DNA of 64,000 nucleotides from Microbacteriaceae bacterium. GTDB taxonomy: Bacteria > Actinomycetota > Actinomycetes > Actinomycetales > Microbacteriaceae. Position numbers and translations under genes: made by a program. Location: positions 41,705-105,704 of the forward strand of contig JAODMO010000006.1 in the NCBI GenBank assembly GCA_025464995.1. Reading direction: 5' to 3'. Under the pieces are notes generated by a model. The model worked only from the letters and a program-made list of their open reading frames with translations. It was not told the DNA's origin and searched no databases. Shown here in pieces: positions 30,201-38,899 of the stretch. The first letter of the stretch is position 1, and every line of letters begins with the position of its first letter.

Positions 30201-30742
30201 TCTCCTACGAGGGCAAGCTCGTCTCCCACGATTCCGACCGCTCGCTCGACGGCATCGTTCCGGGGCTTCACCCGACACCGGTCGAACACACCGACAACTC
30301 GACGTCATCGGTCGAGGAGGCCGCCGCCGTGCTCGCGATCGTGCGGGACGTGATCGGCAGGCCGTGGTCGAGCCGCGGTGACACGGCTCCGCTCCAGCAG
30401 CCGAACGTCATCGTCGTGGCGCCGTACAACGCCCAGGTCGAGCTGCTGAGGCACACCCTCGACGCCGCGGGGTTCGACGGCGTGCCGGTCGGAACGGTCG
30501 ACAAGTTCCAGGGCCGTGAAGCAGCCGTCGCCATCGTGAGCCTCGCCGCCTCGAGCGCCGAGGATGTTCCGCGCGGACTCGAGTTCCTCCTGCTCGCCAA
30601 CCGGCTCAATGTCGCGATCTCGCGCGCGCAGTGGGCGGCCTACCTCGTCTACTCGCCCGCCATCACCGAACGCCTGCCCAACACCGTGGAGGCGCTCGCC
30701 AAGCTCAGCGTCTTCATCGAACTCGTGGAACCGACGGGCTGA
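27287..30742 (+). CDS. TM0106-family RecB-like nuclease fused to a superfamily 1 helicase
   Basis: The GTG at 27287 follows GAGGAGA. The 1151-residue protein has an N-terminal RecB-type nuclease region (YEVYDTKLARRAKI with the D and K of the active site), a cysteine pair CGRCAAC that may belong to a metal or Fe-S site, an RNase H-like block DIFFDFEGDP, and a C-terminal UvrD/DNA2-like helicase with GPPGTGKT, VIDEAGQFS, TVDKFQGREA and a final SRAQWA. Such proteins couple unwinding to cleavage in DNA processing; the physiological role is not established. It stands as a single gene. Confidence 0.9.
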   Translation: MILFDPATVVYSASDLTAASNCEWALMRKLDAKLGRIDAVVEVEDDMLKRTGLLGDAHELRTLDELRATRQVVEIGRPDSVRDIQEVADATTRAFAEGAEVVFQAAFFDGRFLGYADFIIRTGDDAHGRPQYEVYDTKLARRAKITALLQLAAYSEQLHLLGVSTGERVHLILGDGVTSSHRLDEILPVYRKRRARLEAIIDGRLSDDEPTYWGDPRYAACGRCAACEQQVELHHDVLLVAGLRGTQRARLRAAGVETIEQLAARSTPVDGLSESTLTGLRDQAAVQLESGAGPAPAWRVANPSALAAIPAPDDGDIFFDFEGDPLYREDNAWGLDYLFGLIETDGTFVPFWAHSLAEERLALIAFLDYLSARRAAHPRMHVYHYASYERTHLLSLAARHGYGEEIVDDLLRNNVLVDLYPVVKQGLRIGSRSYSLKKLEPLYMDVKRDGVANAADSITEYVRFRELLDGGDTDAAASVIADIARYNEYDCRSTLRLRDWLLQRAAENAAPAPVVLDPQLDMPLPVPLREPDPVYLELAALLEGMRPADRTPDQSALALASAAIDYHRRELKSFWWDHYARLANPVEDWADSRDVLIVSSVEVERDWYREGRQRSDRRILLVGGALAPGSSVKAGANPFLVYEAPYPPILRSREPGSRTAHSRVTVLDIVDESVFRIEEVLERDAPRYSELPMAFTPATPPPAGTQIDAISGWGRRVLDALPEMLPDAALDVLRRVPPRRKPSEGGDRRGSLASSDAPVSAAEQIRDTLLHLDHSYLAVQGPPGTGKTYTGSKVIVDLVRDHGWRVGVVAQSHAAVENMLASIVAAGLDPGRVGKKPKKGGENDPTAWSGPETGAVDAFPHDGGFVLGGTAWTFSNAHAVPRHSLDLLVIDEAGQFSLASTIAAAVSAERLLLLGDPQQLPQVSQGTHPEPVDESALGWLSAGHNVLPAEFGFFLATSWRMHPAVCLPVSKLSYEGKLVSHDSDRSLDGIVPGLHPTPVEHTDNSTSSVEEAAAVLAIVRDVIGRPWSSRGDTAPLQQPNVIVVAPYNAQVELLRHTLDAAGFDGVPVGTVDKFQGREAAVAIVSLAASSAEDVPRGLEFLLLANRLNVAISRAQWAAYLVYSPAITERLPNTVEALAKLSVFIELVEPTG

Positions 30743-30812
30743 CCCTGGGAGGAGTCGTGGACGCCGAACTAACGTGGAGGTGTTCATCGCCGAACCACCC
30801 GAGAGGCAACCC

Positions 30813-31313
30813 ATGACAACTCAGAACGACCTCCTGCGCGACGCCTTCGGGCGCATCCGCGGCACCGCCGCGCGCACCGTCGACGGACTCTCCGCCGAAC
30901 AGCTCGAGTTCCGGCCCGGGGGCACCGGCAACTCGATCGCGTGGCTCGTCTGGCACCTCGCGCGGGTGCAGGACGACCACATCGCCGATGCCGCCGGCAC
31001 GCAACAGGCCTGGACGGCAGACGGATGGAGCGACCGCTTCGCGCTCCCGTTCGAGGCGGGTGAGACGGGCTACGGCATGGATCCCGACCAGGTCGCGTCC
31101 GTACGCGGAATCACCGCCGAGCAGCTCACCGGCTACCTTGACGCCGTGCATCGGCGCACACTGGCGTTTCTCGACACCGATCCCGATTTCGATCGCGTCG
31201 TCGACGAGAACTGGAACCCGCCGGTCACGCTCGCGGTTCGCCTCGTCAGCATCCTCAGCGACGACCTCCAGCACGCGGGCCAGGCAGGCTACGTGAGGGG
31301 CCTGCTCGCATAG
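30813..31313 (+). CDS. DinB-family protein, mycothiol transferase type (DUF664)
   Basis: The 166-residue four-helix protein carries GGTGNSIAWLVWHLARVQDDH, with the first histidine ligands, and ends in LSDDLQHAGQAGYVRGL with the last. The spacing HxxxxxxH and H fits the three-histidine metal site of DinB/YfiT proteins. In Actinobacteria these commonly use mycothiol as thiol cofactor, so a detoxifying transferase is plausible. An AGAGG site precedes the ATG at 30813. It lies 70 bases after the TM0106 gene on the same strand. Confidence 0.87.
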   Translation: MTTQNDLLRDAFGRIRGTAARTVDGLSAEQLEFRPGGTGNSIAWLVWHLARVQDDHIADAAGTQQAWTADGWSDRFALPFEAGETGYGMDPDQVASVRGITAEQLTGYLDAVHRRTLAFLDTDPDFDRVVDENWNPPVTLAVRLVSILSDDLQHAGQAGYVRGLLA

Positions 31314-31371
31314 CCGGGCGTGCGGCGCAACCGTGTGCGGTAAGCGGCGCCGCGCGTAGGCTCGAACGCAT

Positions 31372-31759
31372 GTCAGAGCAGACCACGACGACAGCGTCCG
31401 CATCATCCACCGCGCTCTCGGAGCGTTGAGCGACCTCGTCACACAGGGCGAGGTGCGCTACATCGGATCGTCGACGTTTCAGCCGTCGCAGGTCGTCGAG
31501 GCGCAGTGGGCAGAGCGCAGCAACCACACGGCGCGGTTCGCTGCCGACCACGCACCGTCACGGCATGGGCACGCTCGTCTGGAGTCCGCTCGCCGGCGGC
31601 TGGCTGAGCGGCAGGTTCCGCAAGGGGCACGACCTGCCCACGACCCACCGCAGCGACCGCAGCCCCGAGCGTTACAACCTCGGCCACGCTCGACCGCATC
31701 GACGCCATGGTGCCGCCGGCATCGACGTGAACCCCGACGACGCGGGCTTCAGCGGCTAG
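31372..31759 (+). pseudogene. Aldo/keto reductase remnant with deletions and frameshifts
   Basis: Three pieces of an aldo/keto reductase can be read in order. One frame gives [20 protein letters not shown] and [14 protein letters not shown]. After a shift another gives [20 protein letters not shown] followed by [18 protein letters not shown] last piece gives [10 protein letters not shown] and, after one more shift, [13 protein letters not shown] complete enzyme of about 330 residues is reduced to about 130 codons with at least two frameshifts and internal deletions, so it cannot make an active protein. Confidence 0.85.
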
Positions 31760-31826
31760 TGGCTCGACGCGGCGAAGCGACGCCGCTAGTGCCGGCACGA
31801 CGCGCCCACGCCTTCGCAAGCGCGCT

Positions 31827-33029
31827 CTAGCGCTCGACGGGCTCGAACGGCGTGGGTGTCGCTCCCGTCCAGCGGTACAGCGCCAGGTCGGACGACTGCA
31901 GCGTGACGCCGCCCTCGACTCGCTTGCCCTGTGCGGCGACGTAGAAGTTGCCGCAGCCCATCGACTCCAGCCCGACGTCGGCGGTGAAGGTGAAGCCGCG
32001 GATGCCGGTTGCCGGGTCCGACAGTCCGGCATCGAGCAGCGACAGGGTGAGGCCCTGCTCCGGTGTCGCCTGGCCCTGGATCACGCCGCGCTGCGGCCGA
32101 TCGGAGCCGTCGATCGCATACAGCGAGTAGTGGGGAAACTGCGGCTTCTGGCCGGTGTAGACGGCGAGCAGCCAGTTGCCCGTGAAGTCGTCGTACTCGA
32201 GGTTCTGCACGCCGAACGTGGTGTTGCCCGTGTAGACGAAGTACTTCGCGTCCTCGTTCGCGGGCCCGCTCTTGTGCGGAGCGGCCTGCGTCAGCGGCTG
32301 CTCGTACTTCTTCCACTTCCTCACGTCGTACTGCAGGATCACCTGGTTGTCGTTGTCGGCGCGGTCGAGATTGGAGTAGACACCGTAGGCCACCATGAGC
32401 ACGTCCCGCCCGTGATCGCGCCCGAACTGCGGACCGAACGACACGCCGTCGATTCCGCTGCTCCCGTAGCGGTGGTCGGGAGTCTCCGCGATGTCGCCGT
32501 CGAAGAGACCGTTCGCGTCCATGTCGGCGGTGAAGTCCTCGACGACCTCCTCGAGGTAGACGGTCGAGACGATTCCCGACGTCTCCGCGTCCATGTCGAG
32601 CGCTGTGATCCTGTCGACGTCGAGGATCGCAATGTAGAACGACTCCGCCTCCTTGTACTCGAGCGATCCGTAGACGCGGCCGTCCTTCTCGTTGAAGTCG
32701 AGGTCGCCCAGGTGCCCGGTGAACCCGACGACACTGCCGATCACCGTTCCCGCGAGATCCGTCTTCACGAGCATCGTCGTGAAGGAGTAGTAGACGAAGC
32801 CGTGCTTCTGGTCGACCGCGATTCCCTGCACATGCCCGGCCGGCCATTCACCGCCGTCGATGGTGAGCGGCAGCTTCGCCGGGCCGTGCTTGGCGGCCGC
32901 CGCACAGCTCTTCGACCCGTGCGCCAGTGTCTCGGTCGACGCCAAGGCGGCGCTCGTGGTGATCGTGATGCCGCCCACGACCAGGGCGAGAGCCCCGCAC
33001 GTTGCGAAGAGCCGGTTTCCGATGTTCAT
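31827..33029 (-). CDS. Secreted protein of unknown function, 400 aa
   Basis: The N-terminus (NRLFATCGALALVVGGITITTSAALAS) is a signal peptide with a likely cut after ALA. The mature part reads as repeated beta strands (VQGIAVDQKHGFVYYSF, VQNLEYDDFTGNWLLAVYTG), which suggests a propeller-like fold. A few cysteines (KSCAAAAKHG and GCGNF) could form a disulfide. The start at 33029 is preferred since upstream in-frame sequence is uncharacteristic. No catalytic motif or family name was recognised. The preceding pseudogene is on the other strand and unrelated. Confidence 0.75.
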   Translation of the reverse strand: MNIGNRLFATCGALALVVGGITITTSAALASTETLAHGSKSCAAAAKHGPAKLPLTIDGGEWPAGHVQGIAVDQKHGFVYYSFTTMLVKTDLAGTVIGSVVGFTGHLGDLDFNEKDGRVYGSLEYKEAESFYIAILDVDRITALDMDAETSGIVSTVYLEEVVEDFTADMDANGLFDGDIAETPDHRYGSSGIDGVSFGPQFGRDHGRDVLMVAYGVYSNLDRADNDNQVILQYDVRKWKKYEQPLTQAAPHKSGPANEDAKYFVYTGNTTFGVQNLEYDDFTGNWLLAVYTGQKPQFPHYSLYAIDGSDRPQRGVIQGQATPEQGLTLSLLDAGLSDPATGIRGFTFTADVGLESMGCGNFYVAAQGKRVEGGVTLQSSDLALYRWTGATPTPFEPVER

Positions 33030-33197
33030 CCTGTACCCCGCTGCGTCGATTCGTGTCCCGAGCAGGGACACCGGGAGACGGCATCCGGTTGTCGGCGCCG
33101 TCACCCTTCGTCCAGTGTCGCCCGTGCTCGCGACACCCGGAAGGGGGTACGACGAGTGTTCCCGATGCGTTAACCGGCGCTCCGGGCCGGCGGCGGG

Positions 33198-33419
33198 CTA
33201 CTCCTCGTCGCGCAGGTCGATGGAATCGGGCGCGATACCCTCTTCGTGCAACTCCGGTTCCGCCTCGAGCGGCTCCGAGCCGGCAGGGCCGGCGTAGTGC
33301 CCGTTGTCGATGACTGTCTCGCCCGCCACCGCGTCGTTGACGATCGTCTGCTTGTCGATCGCGGGATCGGTGAACACGTCGTTGTTCTCTTCTACGCGGT
33401 CGCCTGTTGCGTCGCTCAC
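33198..33419 (-). CDS. Small acidic protein, 73 aa
   Basis: A GTG start at 33419 with AGGAGA six bases ahead is favoured over a long upstream frame rich in cysteine. The product is very acidic (EPLEAEPELHEEG, SIDLRDEE) with a hydrophobic stretch KQTIVNDAVAGETVIDNGHYAG. No domain was recognised. It is divergent from the membrane-tailed SDR gene at 33601. It resembles the other short acidic genes here in composition only. Confidence 0.62.
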   Translation of the reverse strand: MSDATGDRVEENNDVFTDPAIDKQTIVNDAVAGETVIDNGHYAGPAGSEPLEAEPELHEEGIAPDSIDLRDEE

Positions 33420-33600
33420 GGTGGTTCTCCTGTCGTCGGTATCGCACGGTGCCTCCCTCCAGACCATCGCACTCTGGCCATCTTCGCAACCCATGCACGT
33501 GACCCCCTCACAATCCGGGCAATGGGTCAAGGCCGCTCACCGGATGCCCGCTTATCGGTGGCCGTTCGTAGGGTGGAGGAACGCCAAACGAAGGAGCCGC

Positions 33601-34617
33601 ATGTCCGACGAGAACACCACGCGCAGGGTCGCCGTTGTCACCGGCGGGTCGGCCGGGCTCGGTCGTGCCGTCGTGCGCGAACTCGCGAGCAACGGCTGGG
33701 ATGTCGCCATCCTCGCCCGCGGCGAAGACGGTCTCGCCGGCGCCGTCGCCGATGTCGAGGCTCTCGGCAGTCGCGCCATCGGCGTCTCGACGGATGTCGC
33801 CGACCGTGAGGCTGTTGAACGAGCCGCCGACCGCACCGAGGTGCAACTGGGACCGATCGACCTCTGGGTGAACTGCGCCATGGTCGGGGTGTTCGGCGAG
33901 TTTCTCAGCACCGCGCCGGCCGACTTCGAGCGCGCGACCCAGGTCAACTACTTCGGCTTCGTGAACGGCACGCGCGCCGCCCTCAGCCGCATGGTGCCGC
34001 GCGACCACGGCCACGTCATCCAGGTCGGTTCGGCGCTCGCACACCGTGGCATCCCCTTGCAGGCGGCGTACTGCGCCGCAAAGCACGCGGTGCGGGGTTT
34101 CACCGAGTCGGTGACCACGGAGCTGATCCACAACGGCAGCGCCGTCACGATCTCCACGGTCGACATGCCGGCACTGAACACGATCCAGTTCAACTGGGTG
34201 AAGTCGCAGCTGCCGCATCATCCGATGCCCGTCGCCCCCATCTGGGAGCCCGAGGTGGGTGCCCGCGTCATCGCCTCCGTCGCCGAACGACCGCGGCGCC
34301 GCACCTGGGTGGGGGAGTCGACCGTCGCGACGGTGCTCGGCAACCGATTCGTCGCGAACTTCATGGACTGGTACCTCGCCAGGAGCGGATACGACGGCCA
34401 GCAGGCACCCGGCAAGAGGGAGCCGATGCTTCCCAGCAACCTCTACGCTCCCGTTTCCGGCGACCAGGGATCGACGGGCATCTTCAGCGACCAAGCGCAC
34501 ACGGTGTCGCCCCAAATCTGGGCGATCAGCAACCGGCGCGCCATCGCGGGCATCGGCGTCGCGACCGCTCTCGCGCTCGGCGGCGCCATCGCGAGCGTGA
34601 TGGCGAAGCGCAAGTAG
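33601..34617 (+). CDS. SDR-family oxidoreductase with C-terminal hydrophobic helix
   Basis: The 338-residue protein has TGGSAGLGRAV, NCAMVG in place of NNAG, and YCAAK as catalytic YxxxK. Behind the fold comes PSNLYAPVSGDQGSTG, then a final helix AIAGIGVATALALGGAIASVM and a basic end, which suggests a membrane anchor. The core and linker resemble the gene at 21819, and the two are paralogues. A GAAGGAG site precedes the ATG at 33601. Its substrate is unknown. It is divergent from a 73-residue acidic gene. Confidence 0.86.
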   Translation: MSDENTTRRVAVVTGGSAGLGRAVVRELASNGWDVAILARGEDGLAGAVADVEALGSRAIGVSTDVADREAVERAADRTEVQLGPIDLWVNCAMVGVFGEFLSTAPADFERATQVNYFGFVNGTRAALSRMVPRDHGHVIQVGSALAHRGIPLQAAYCAAKHAVRGFTESVTTELIHNGSAVTISTVDMPALNTIQFNWVKSQLPHHPMPVAPIWEPEVGARVIASVAERPRRRTWVGESTVATVLGNRFVANFMDWYLARSGYDGQQAPGKREPMLPSNLYAPVSGDQGSTGIFSDQAHTVSPQIWAISNRRAIAGIGVATALALGGAIASVMAKRK

Positions 34618-34654
34618 GCTCGGCGGCGACTACTCGGCCCCGTCGGCCGCGCCG

Positions 34655-34972
34655 CTATTCGACGCGCGTGAGCACGATCACGAGCAACGCCGCGACGGTG
34701 ACGAGCATCATGGAGACGAGAAGCATCGCGAGGATGCCCAGCCGCCTCCGCTGGGGCTTCACCATCTCCTTCACGATGAGCATCGCGGCGTAGATCACCA
34801 CGACGACCGCCGAGGCGGAGATGGCTATGAACCCGGCGGTCGTCGCCTGCAGCAGCAGCACGACCACGCAGATGGCGGCGGTGACCGCCCCCACGATGAG
34901 CCACTCGCGCCCGCTCGACGTGCGCAGTGCCGGTTGGTTTCGAACCTTCGTCGGGTCGTCAGGATCGAGCAT
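34655..34972 (-). CDS. Three-helix membrane protein, 105 aa
   Basis: Three hydrophobic segments are clear: IVGAVTAAICVVVLLLQATTAG, AISASAVVVVIYAAMLIV and LAMLLVSMMLVTVAALLVIVL, with a basic loop KEMVKPQRRR between the second and third. The N-terminal 25 residues are hydrophilic and cytoplasmic by the positive-inside rule. No family was recognised. It lies 31 bases behind the SRPBCC gene and may be co-transcribed with it. Confidence 0.65.
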   Translation of the reverse strand: MLDPDDPTKVRNQPALRTSSGREWLIVGAVTAAICVVVLLLQATTAGFIAISASAVVVVIYAAMLIVKEMVKPQRRRLGILAMLLVSMMLVTVAALLVIVLTRVE

Positions 34973-35003
34973 GGTCTTCTCCGGGATTTCGGATGTCTCG
35001 GCG

Positions 35004-35462
35004 TCAGGAAGACGCCGCTTCGCCGTTGTCGTGCCTGCCCTCGGCGATGTAGGCGAGGCGGCGCAGAGTCTCGACGTTGCGGAGGAACAACGGAACGTCG
35101 AGGATCGGCCCCGGGATGAGGGATCCGGGGCCCCGGACTGCCTCCTCCGTGATGCGTACGACGCAGCCCGTGCCGCGCGGCTTGACCTCGAGCGTCACGC
35201 GGGCCTCGCCGACGGGCCAGCCCGCGGGCTGGACGACCATGCGGCGGGGCGCGTCGTACTCGAGCACAGTGGTCTCGTCGTTGATGAGGGCGGGCCAGAC
35301 ACCGAACGAGTGCTGCAGTTTTGCACCCACCGTCGGCCACGCCGCGTCGACATCGCGCATGCGCGAGGCTCCGACCACCCATGTGGGAAAGAGCCAGCCG
35401 TCGGCCAGCACCGCGAAGACGTCTTCGGGGGTGCAGTCCATCGCTCGCACGTTTGTTGACAC
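35004..35462 (-). CDS. SRPBCC-family protein
   Basis: The 152-residue product fits the START/Bet v 1 helix-grip fold: a first strand and helix (DCTPEDVFAVLADGWLFPTWVVGASRMR), a long beta sheet (KLQHSFGVWPALINDETTVLEYDAP) and a C-terminal helix (LFLRNVETLRRLAYIAEG). Such proteins bind hydrophobic ligands or polyketides. The GTG at 35462 with GGGAGAA ahead is chosen over a TTG at 35492. Two tandem 17-base repeats lie about 80 bases upstream and could be its control site. Confidence 0.8.
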   Translation of the reverse strand: MSTNVRAMDCTPEDVFAVLADGWLFPTWVVGASRMRDVDAAWPTVGAKLQHSFGVWPALINDETTVLEYDAPRRMVVQPAGWPVGEARVTLEVKPRGTGCVVRITEEAVRGPGSLIPGPILDVPLFLRNVETLRRLAYIAEGRHDNGEAASS

Positions 35463-35539
35463 GGGTTCTCCCTCTTGGTCGCTGTCAGGCAAGTCTGGGC
35501 GAGCACCGATCGGTCCGCAAACTGTTTCCGCAGCCGGAT

Positions 35540-35573
35540 GTCGCTGGTATTCTCACGTCGCTGGTATTCTCAC
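35540..35573. repeat. 17-bp tandem repeat upstream of the SRPBCC gene
   Basis: The unit GTCGCTGGTATTCTCAC occurs twice head to tail with no gap (35540-35556 and 35557-35573). It lies between the stop of the FAD oxidoreductase gene and the SRPBCC start, both on the minus strand. The reverse strand reads GTGAGAATACC in each copy, which could be part of a regulator site. It may instead be a replication slip. Confidence 0.85.
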
Positions 35574-35598
35574 ACCGACGGCTGTGCTGCCCGTTCCG

Positions 35599-37044
35599 CT
35601 AGGGCGCGAGCGACGGCCCTCTCTCGATTCCGAACTCGTGACGCAGCGCACTACGGGCCGCGTAGTACCCCGCGAGCCCGTGCACCCCCGGCCCGGGCGG
35701 GGTCGACGACGAGCAGAGGTAGACGCCGTTGACCGGCGTGCGCCACGGATCGGTGCTGAGCACGGGGCGAGCGAGCAGCTGCCTGATGCTCGCGGTGCCG
35801 GCCGAGATGTCGCCCCCGACGTAGTTGGGGTTGTAATTCTCCATGTCCCTCGCGGTGAGGCTCGCGCTGCCGAGGATCACATCGCGGAAGCCGGGCGCGA
35901 AGCGCTCGATCTGCCGCGTGATCGCCTCCGTCTGGTCGAGCGTCGAGTTGCGCGGAACGTGGGTGTACGCCCACAGGACGTGGCCGTCGCCGGGCGCACG
36001 CCCCGGATCGGTGATCGACGGCTGGGCCACGAGCACGTACGGGTTCGTGCTGTGGCGCCCGGCCGCAACATCCGCCTCTGCCGCCGCTACCTCGGGCCGG
36101 GTGCCGCCGACGTGCACTGTTCCGGCCCGTCGCAGGTCGGCGTTGGCCCACGGCACGGGACCGGAGAGCGCGAAGTCGACCTTGGCCACGGCGTTGCCGA
36201 AGCGGAAGCGTTCGAGCGCGCGGGCGTAGGCGGGCGGCACGCTCGTGAGGGCGAGGAGGGCGCGCGGACTCAGGTCCAGCAGCACCGCCCGCGAGCTGGG
36301 GAGCTCGGCGAGGGTGGTGACTTCCGCCCCGGTCACGATCTGGCCGCCGTGTGCTCGGAGATCGTCGGCCATCGCATCGACGATCGACTGGCTGCCGCCG
36401 ACGGGGATCGGCCAGCCTCGCCCGTGGGCATAGGTGGCGAGGGCCAGCCCGGCACCCGCGGTGGAGAGGCTCGGCATGGGCCGGATGGCGTGCGCAGCGA
36501 CACCCGTGAGCATGGCTGGCGCCGCATCCTCGCGGAAGCGCAGGTTCCAGGTGGCCGGGTTGCCCTGCTCGAGCACCCGGAGGCCGAACCGCGCGAAGCT
36601 GAGCGGATGCCGCGGCGGCTGCAGCAGCTGCGAGCCGGTTATCTGCGCGATGTGGTCGGCGTTGCGCGCGAGCGGCCCCATGAGCTGCTTCCACGCCGCA
36701 CCGTCGACGCCGAGCGCGTCGGCGGTGCGATCGATGTCGCGCCACGCGACGCCCGCCCTCCCGCCGTCGAGCGGGTGCCCGTAGGAGACCTCCGGGTTCA
36801 CGAGCGTGATGCGCTTCTCCAGCGTGAACCGCTGGAAGAAGCCCGATGCGAGGGCCATCGGGTGTACGGCCGAGCAGATGTCGTGGTGGAAGCCGGGCAG
36901 TGTCAGTTCGGCGGTGCGCGAACCGCCGCCGATCGTCTGGTTCCGCTCGTAGACCCGCACGGAGAGTCCGGCGCGAGCGAGCGTCACGGCGGCGGCGAGA
37001 CCATTCGGACCCGCACCGACAATGATCGCGTCGAATTCACTCAT
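35599..37044 (-). CDS. NAD(P)/FAD-dependent oxidoreductase, phytoene-dehydrogenase-like
   Basis: The 481-residue protein begins with a Rossmann FAD motif ([21 protein letters not shown]) and an ERN at the ribose-binding turn, and ends with the second FAD motif ([24 protein letters not shown]). It resembles the PYROXD2-type group related to phytoene desaturases and flavin amine oxidases. The substrate is not deducible; there is no carotenoid gene cluster in the window. GGGTTGC in reverse (37092-37098) lies 48 bases upstream. It is divergent from csbD. Confidence 0.87.
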   Translation of the reverse strand: MSEFDAIIVGAGPNGLAAAVTLARAGLSVRVYERNQTIGGGSRTAELTLPGFHHDICSAVHPMALASGFFQRFTLEKRITLVNPEVSYGHPLDGGRAGVAWRDIDRTADALGVDGAAWKQLMGPLARNADHIAQITGSQLLQPPRHPLSFARFGLRVLEQGNPATWNLRFREDAAPAMLTGVAAHAIRPMPSLSTAGAGLALATYAHGRGWPIPVGGSQSIVDAMADDLRAHGGQIVTGAEVTTLAELPSSRAVLLDLSPRALLALTSVPPAYARALERFRFGNAVAKVDFALSGPVPWANADLRRAGTVHVGGTRPEVAAAEADVAAGRHSTNPYVLVAQPSITDPGRAPGDGHVLWAYTHVPRNSTLDQTEAITRQIERFAPGFRDVILGSASLTARDMENYNPNYVGGDISAGTASIRQLLARPVLSTDPWRTPVNGVYLCSSSTPPGPGVHGLAGYYAARSALRHEFGIERGPSLAP

Positions 37045-37226
37045 GAGCCCACGCTAGACGGCAAGCTTCCGATTCGTGATGTTGCGCCCATGGGTTGCGC
37101 AGGGCGACGTCCCGGTACGCCGGTGTGACCGAAGAAGCAAGCCATGGTGTGGCGGGCTCGACCGGGAATACGATCGCCCGGCGGGGAAGTCGTTTCCGCG
37201 TGATCGACAATGAAAGCAGGTGCGTC

Positions 37227-37412
37227 ATGGCTGACATGGACGAGATTAAGCACAAGGGCGAAGAGCTCATCGGCAAGGGCAAAGAAGGCCTCGGCGATGC
37301 GACGGGCAATGACAGCCTCAAGACCGAGGGCAAAGTCGACCAGGGCAGCGCCGGCGTCAAGCAGTTCGGCGACAAGGTGAAGGACGCCTTCACCGACGAC
37401 GACAAGCGCTGA
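37227..37412 (+). CDS. CsbD-family general stress protein
   Basis: The 61-residue product has the lysine, glutamate and glycine repeats of CsbD (MDEIKHKGEELIGKGKEGLG, then KTEGKVDQGSAGVKQFGDKVKDA). CsbD is a small hydrophilic protein induced by general stress in Bacillus, with no known enzymatic activity. The ATG at 37227 follows an AAAGCAGG site. The next gene starts shortly after its stop and may be in the same unit, so the pair could belong to a stress regulon. Confidence 0.87.
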   Translation: MADMDEIKHKGEELIGKGKEGLGDATGNDSLKTEGKVDQGSAGVKQFGDKVKDAFTDDDKR

Positions 37413-37480
37413 GCATGCGACCAGCCCGGCGTATCGTCCGCCCCAGCCGCATCAGCGGGGAATCGACATCGACCCCGAAG

Positions 37481-38806
37481 ATGCGTGTGCTGGTTCTCGG
37501 CGGAGGATACGTCGGGCTCTACGCCGCCTCCGCACTGGAGAAAGACCCGTTCACCGAGGTGACGGTCGTCGAACCGAACTCCCACATGACCTACTACCCG
37601 CTGCTGCCCGAAGTGGCCGGCGGGCACGTAGACCCGCGCAACGTCGCGGTGCCGCTCGTATCGACCCTGCGGAGGTCCACGGTCGTCCGGGGCCACGTCG
37701 AGTCGGTCACCACGTGGGACCGCGAGGCCCGAATCACCCTGCTCGACGGAACACAGCGGTCGATGGCATTCGACCAGGTGGTCTTCGCCCTGGGCGCCAT
37801 CACGCGCGCCTTCCCCACCCCCGGTCTCGCGGAGAACGGCGTGGGGTTCAAGTCGGTCGAGGAGGCCCTGTATCTCCGCAACCGGGTCATCGACAGCGTG
37901 GCAGAGGCCGCCGATGCCGCCTTGCCGGAGGATCGCGAGAGGTTTCTGACCTTCGTGGTCATCGGCGGGGGATACACCGGGGTCGAGGCGATGACCGAGT
38001 TGCTCGACCTCTCCCGCGCGGCCGTCGCCGCGCACCCGCGGCTGGCTGGCGAGCAGGCGCATTGGCATCTGGTGGAGGCGCTCGACCGCGTCGCCCCGGA
38101 GGTCGGTCCGAAGCTGTCGAAGTGGACCCTCGAGAAGCTGCGGCAGCGCGGCATCACCGTGCACCTCGGCACGACGGTCACGTCGTGCGAGAACCACGTC
38201 GTCGTGCTCAAGGAGGGCGCGCGGATTCCGGCCAACACGATCCTGTGGACCGCCGGCGTCACTCCGAATCCTGTGCTCGATGCGACCGACGCCCCGCGCG
38301 GGCCCAAGGGGCACGTGATCGCCAACGCCTTCCTCCAGGTGACCGATGCCGACGGCGTGCCGATACCTGGTGCATGGGCGGCAGGTGACAACGCGCAGGT
38401 TCCCGACCTGGAGGTCGAGAAGCAGCCCGCCTTCTGCGCCCCGAATGCCCAGCACGCGGTGCGGCAGGCGAGACTACTCGCCGCGAACCTCATCGCCTCC
38501 GCGGGAGACCGGCCGCTCACCGAGTACCGCCACAAGTCGCTCGGCACGGTCGCGGAGTACGGCCTCGGCAGGGGAGCGGCGAACATCAGGGGAGTGCAGC
38601 TCACGGGGCTTCCCGCTTGGCTTTCGCACCGGGCTTATCACGCCGCCACGCTGCCGACGCCGCTGCGCAAGTTCCGGGTGGTCGCCGGATGGATCGTCGG
38701 TTCGATCGGCGGACCGGATCTAGCATCGCTGTCGGCTACGGCGGCACCGCGGCGCAACTTCGAGCGGGCCGTAGACGTGGCCGAGGAGGCCGCCGCCCGC
38801 GAGTGA
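37481..38806 (+). CDS. NDH-2-like NAD(P)/FAD-dependent oxidoreductase
   Basis: The 441-residue protein has an N-terminal FAD motif (RVLVLGGGYVGLYAASALE), a second nucleotide site (FVVIGGGYTGVEAMTELL), and AWAAGDNAQVPD near the end. It matches type II NADH dehydrogenases, which pass electrons from NADH to quinone without pumping protons; the C-terminal helices of canonical NDH-2 (AWLSHRAYHAATLPTPLRKFRV) are recognisable. The start at 37481 is taken because it begins the fold directly, though a ribosome site is weak; an ATG at 37415 would add 22 residues. It follows csbD. Confidence 0.85.
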   Translation: MRVLVLGGGYVGLYAASALEKDPFTEVTVVEPNSHMTYYPLLPEVAGGHVDPRNVAVPLVSTLRRSTVVRGHVESVTTWDREARITLLDGTQRSMAFDQVVFALGAITRAFPTPGLAENGVGFKSVEEALYLRNRVIDSVAEAADAALPEDRERFLTFVVIGGGYTGVEAMTELLDLSRAAVAAHPRLAGEQAHWHLVEALDRVAPEVGPKLSKWTLEKLRQRGITVHLGTTVTSCENHVVVLKEGARIPANTILWTAGVTPNPVLDATDAPRGPKGHVIANAFLQVTDADGVPIPGAWAAGDNAQVPDLEVEKQPAFCAPNAQHAVRQARLLAANLIASAGDRPLTEYRHKSLGTVAEYGLGRGAANIRGVQLTGLPAWLSHRAYHAATLPTPLRKFRVVAGWIVGSIGGPDLASLSATAAPRRNFERAVDVAEEAAARE

Positions 38807-38899
38807 CGCGACGGCTCCGCTGGATGTCTCCGCGCCGAAGTCGGCCATCGGCAGGTGAACCGGTGTGTCGTCACCGCATCCGGCGTCACTTCCCCGAGC

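Noticed and set aside
35077..37128. 683-codon plus-strand open frame opposite the FAD oxidoreductase
   Set aside because: Shadow of the minus-strand gene with intact FAD motifs.
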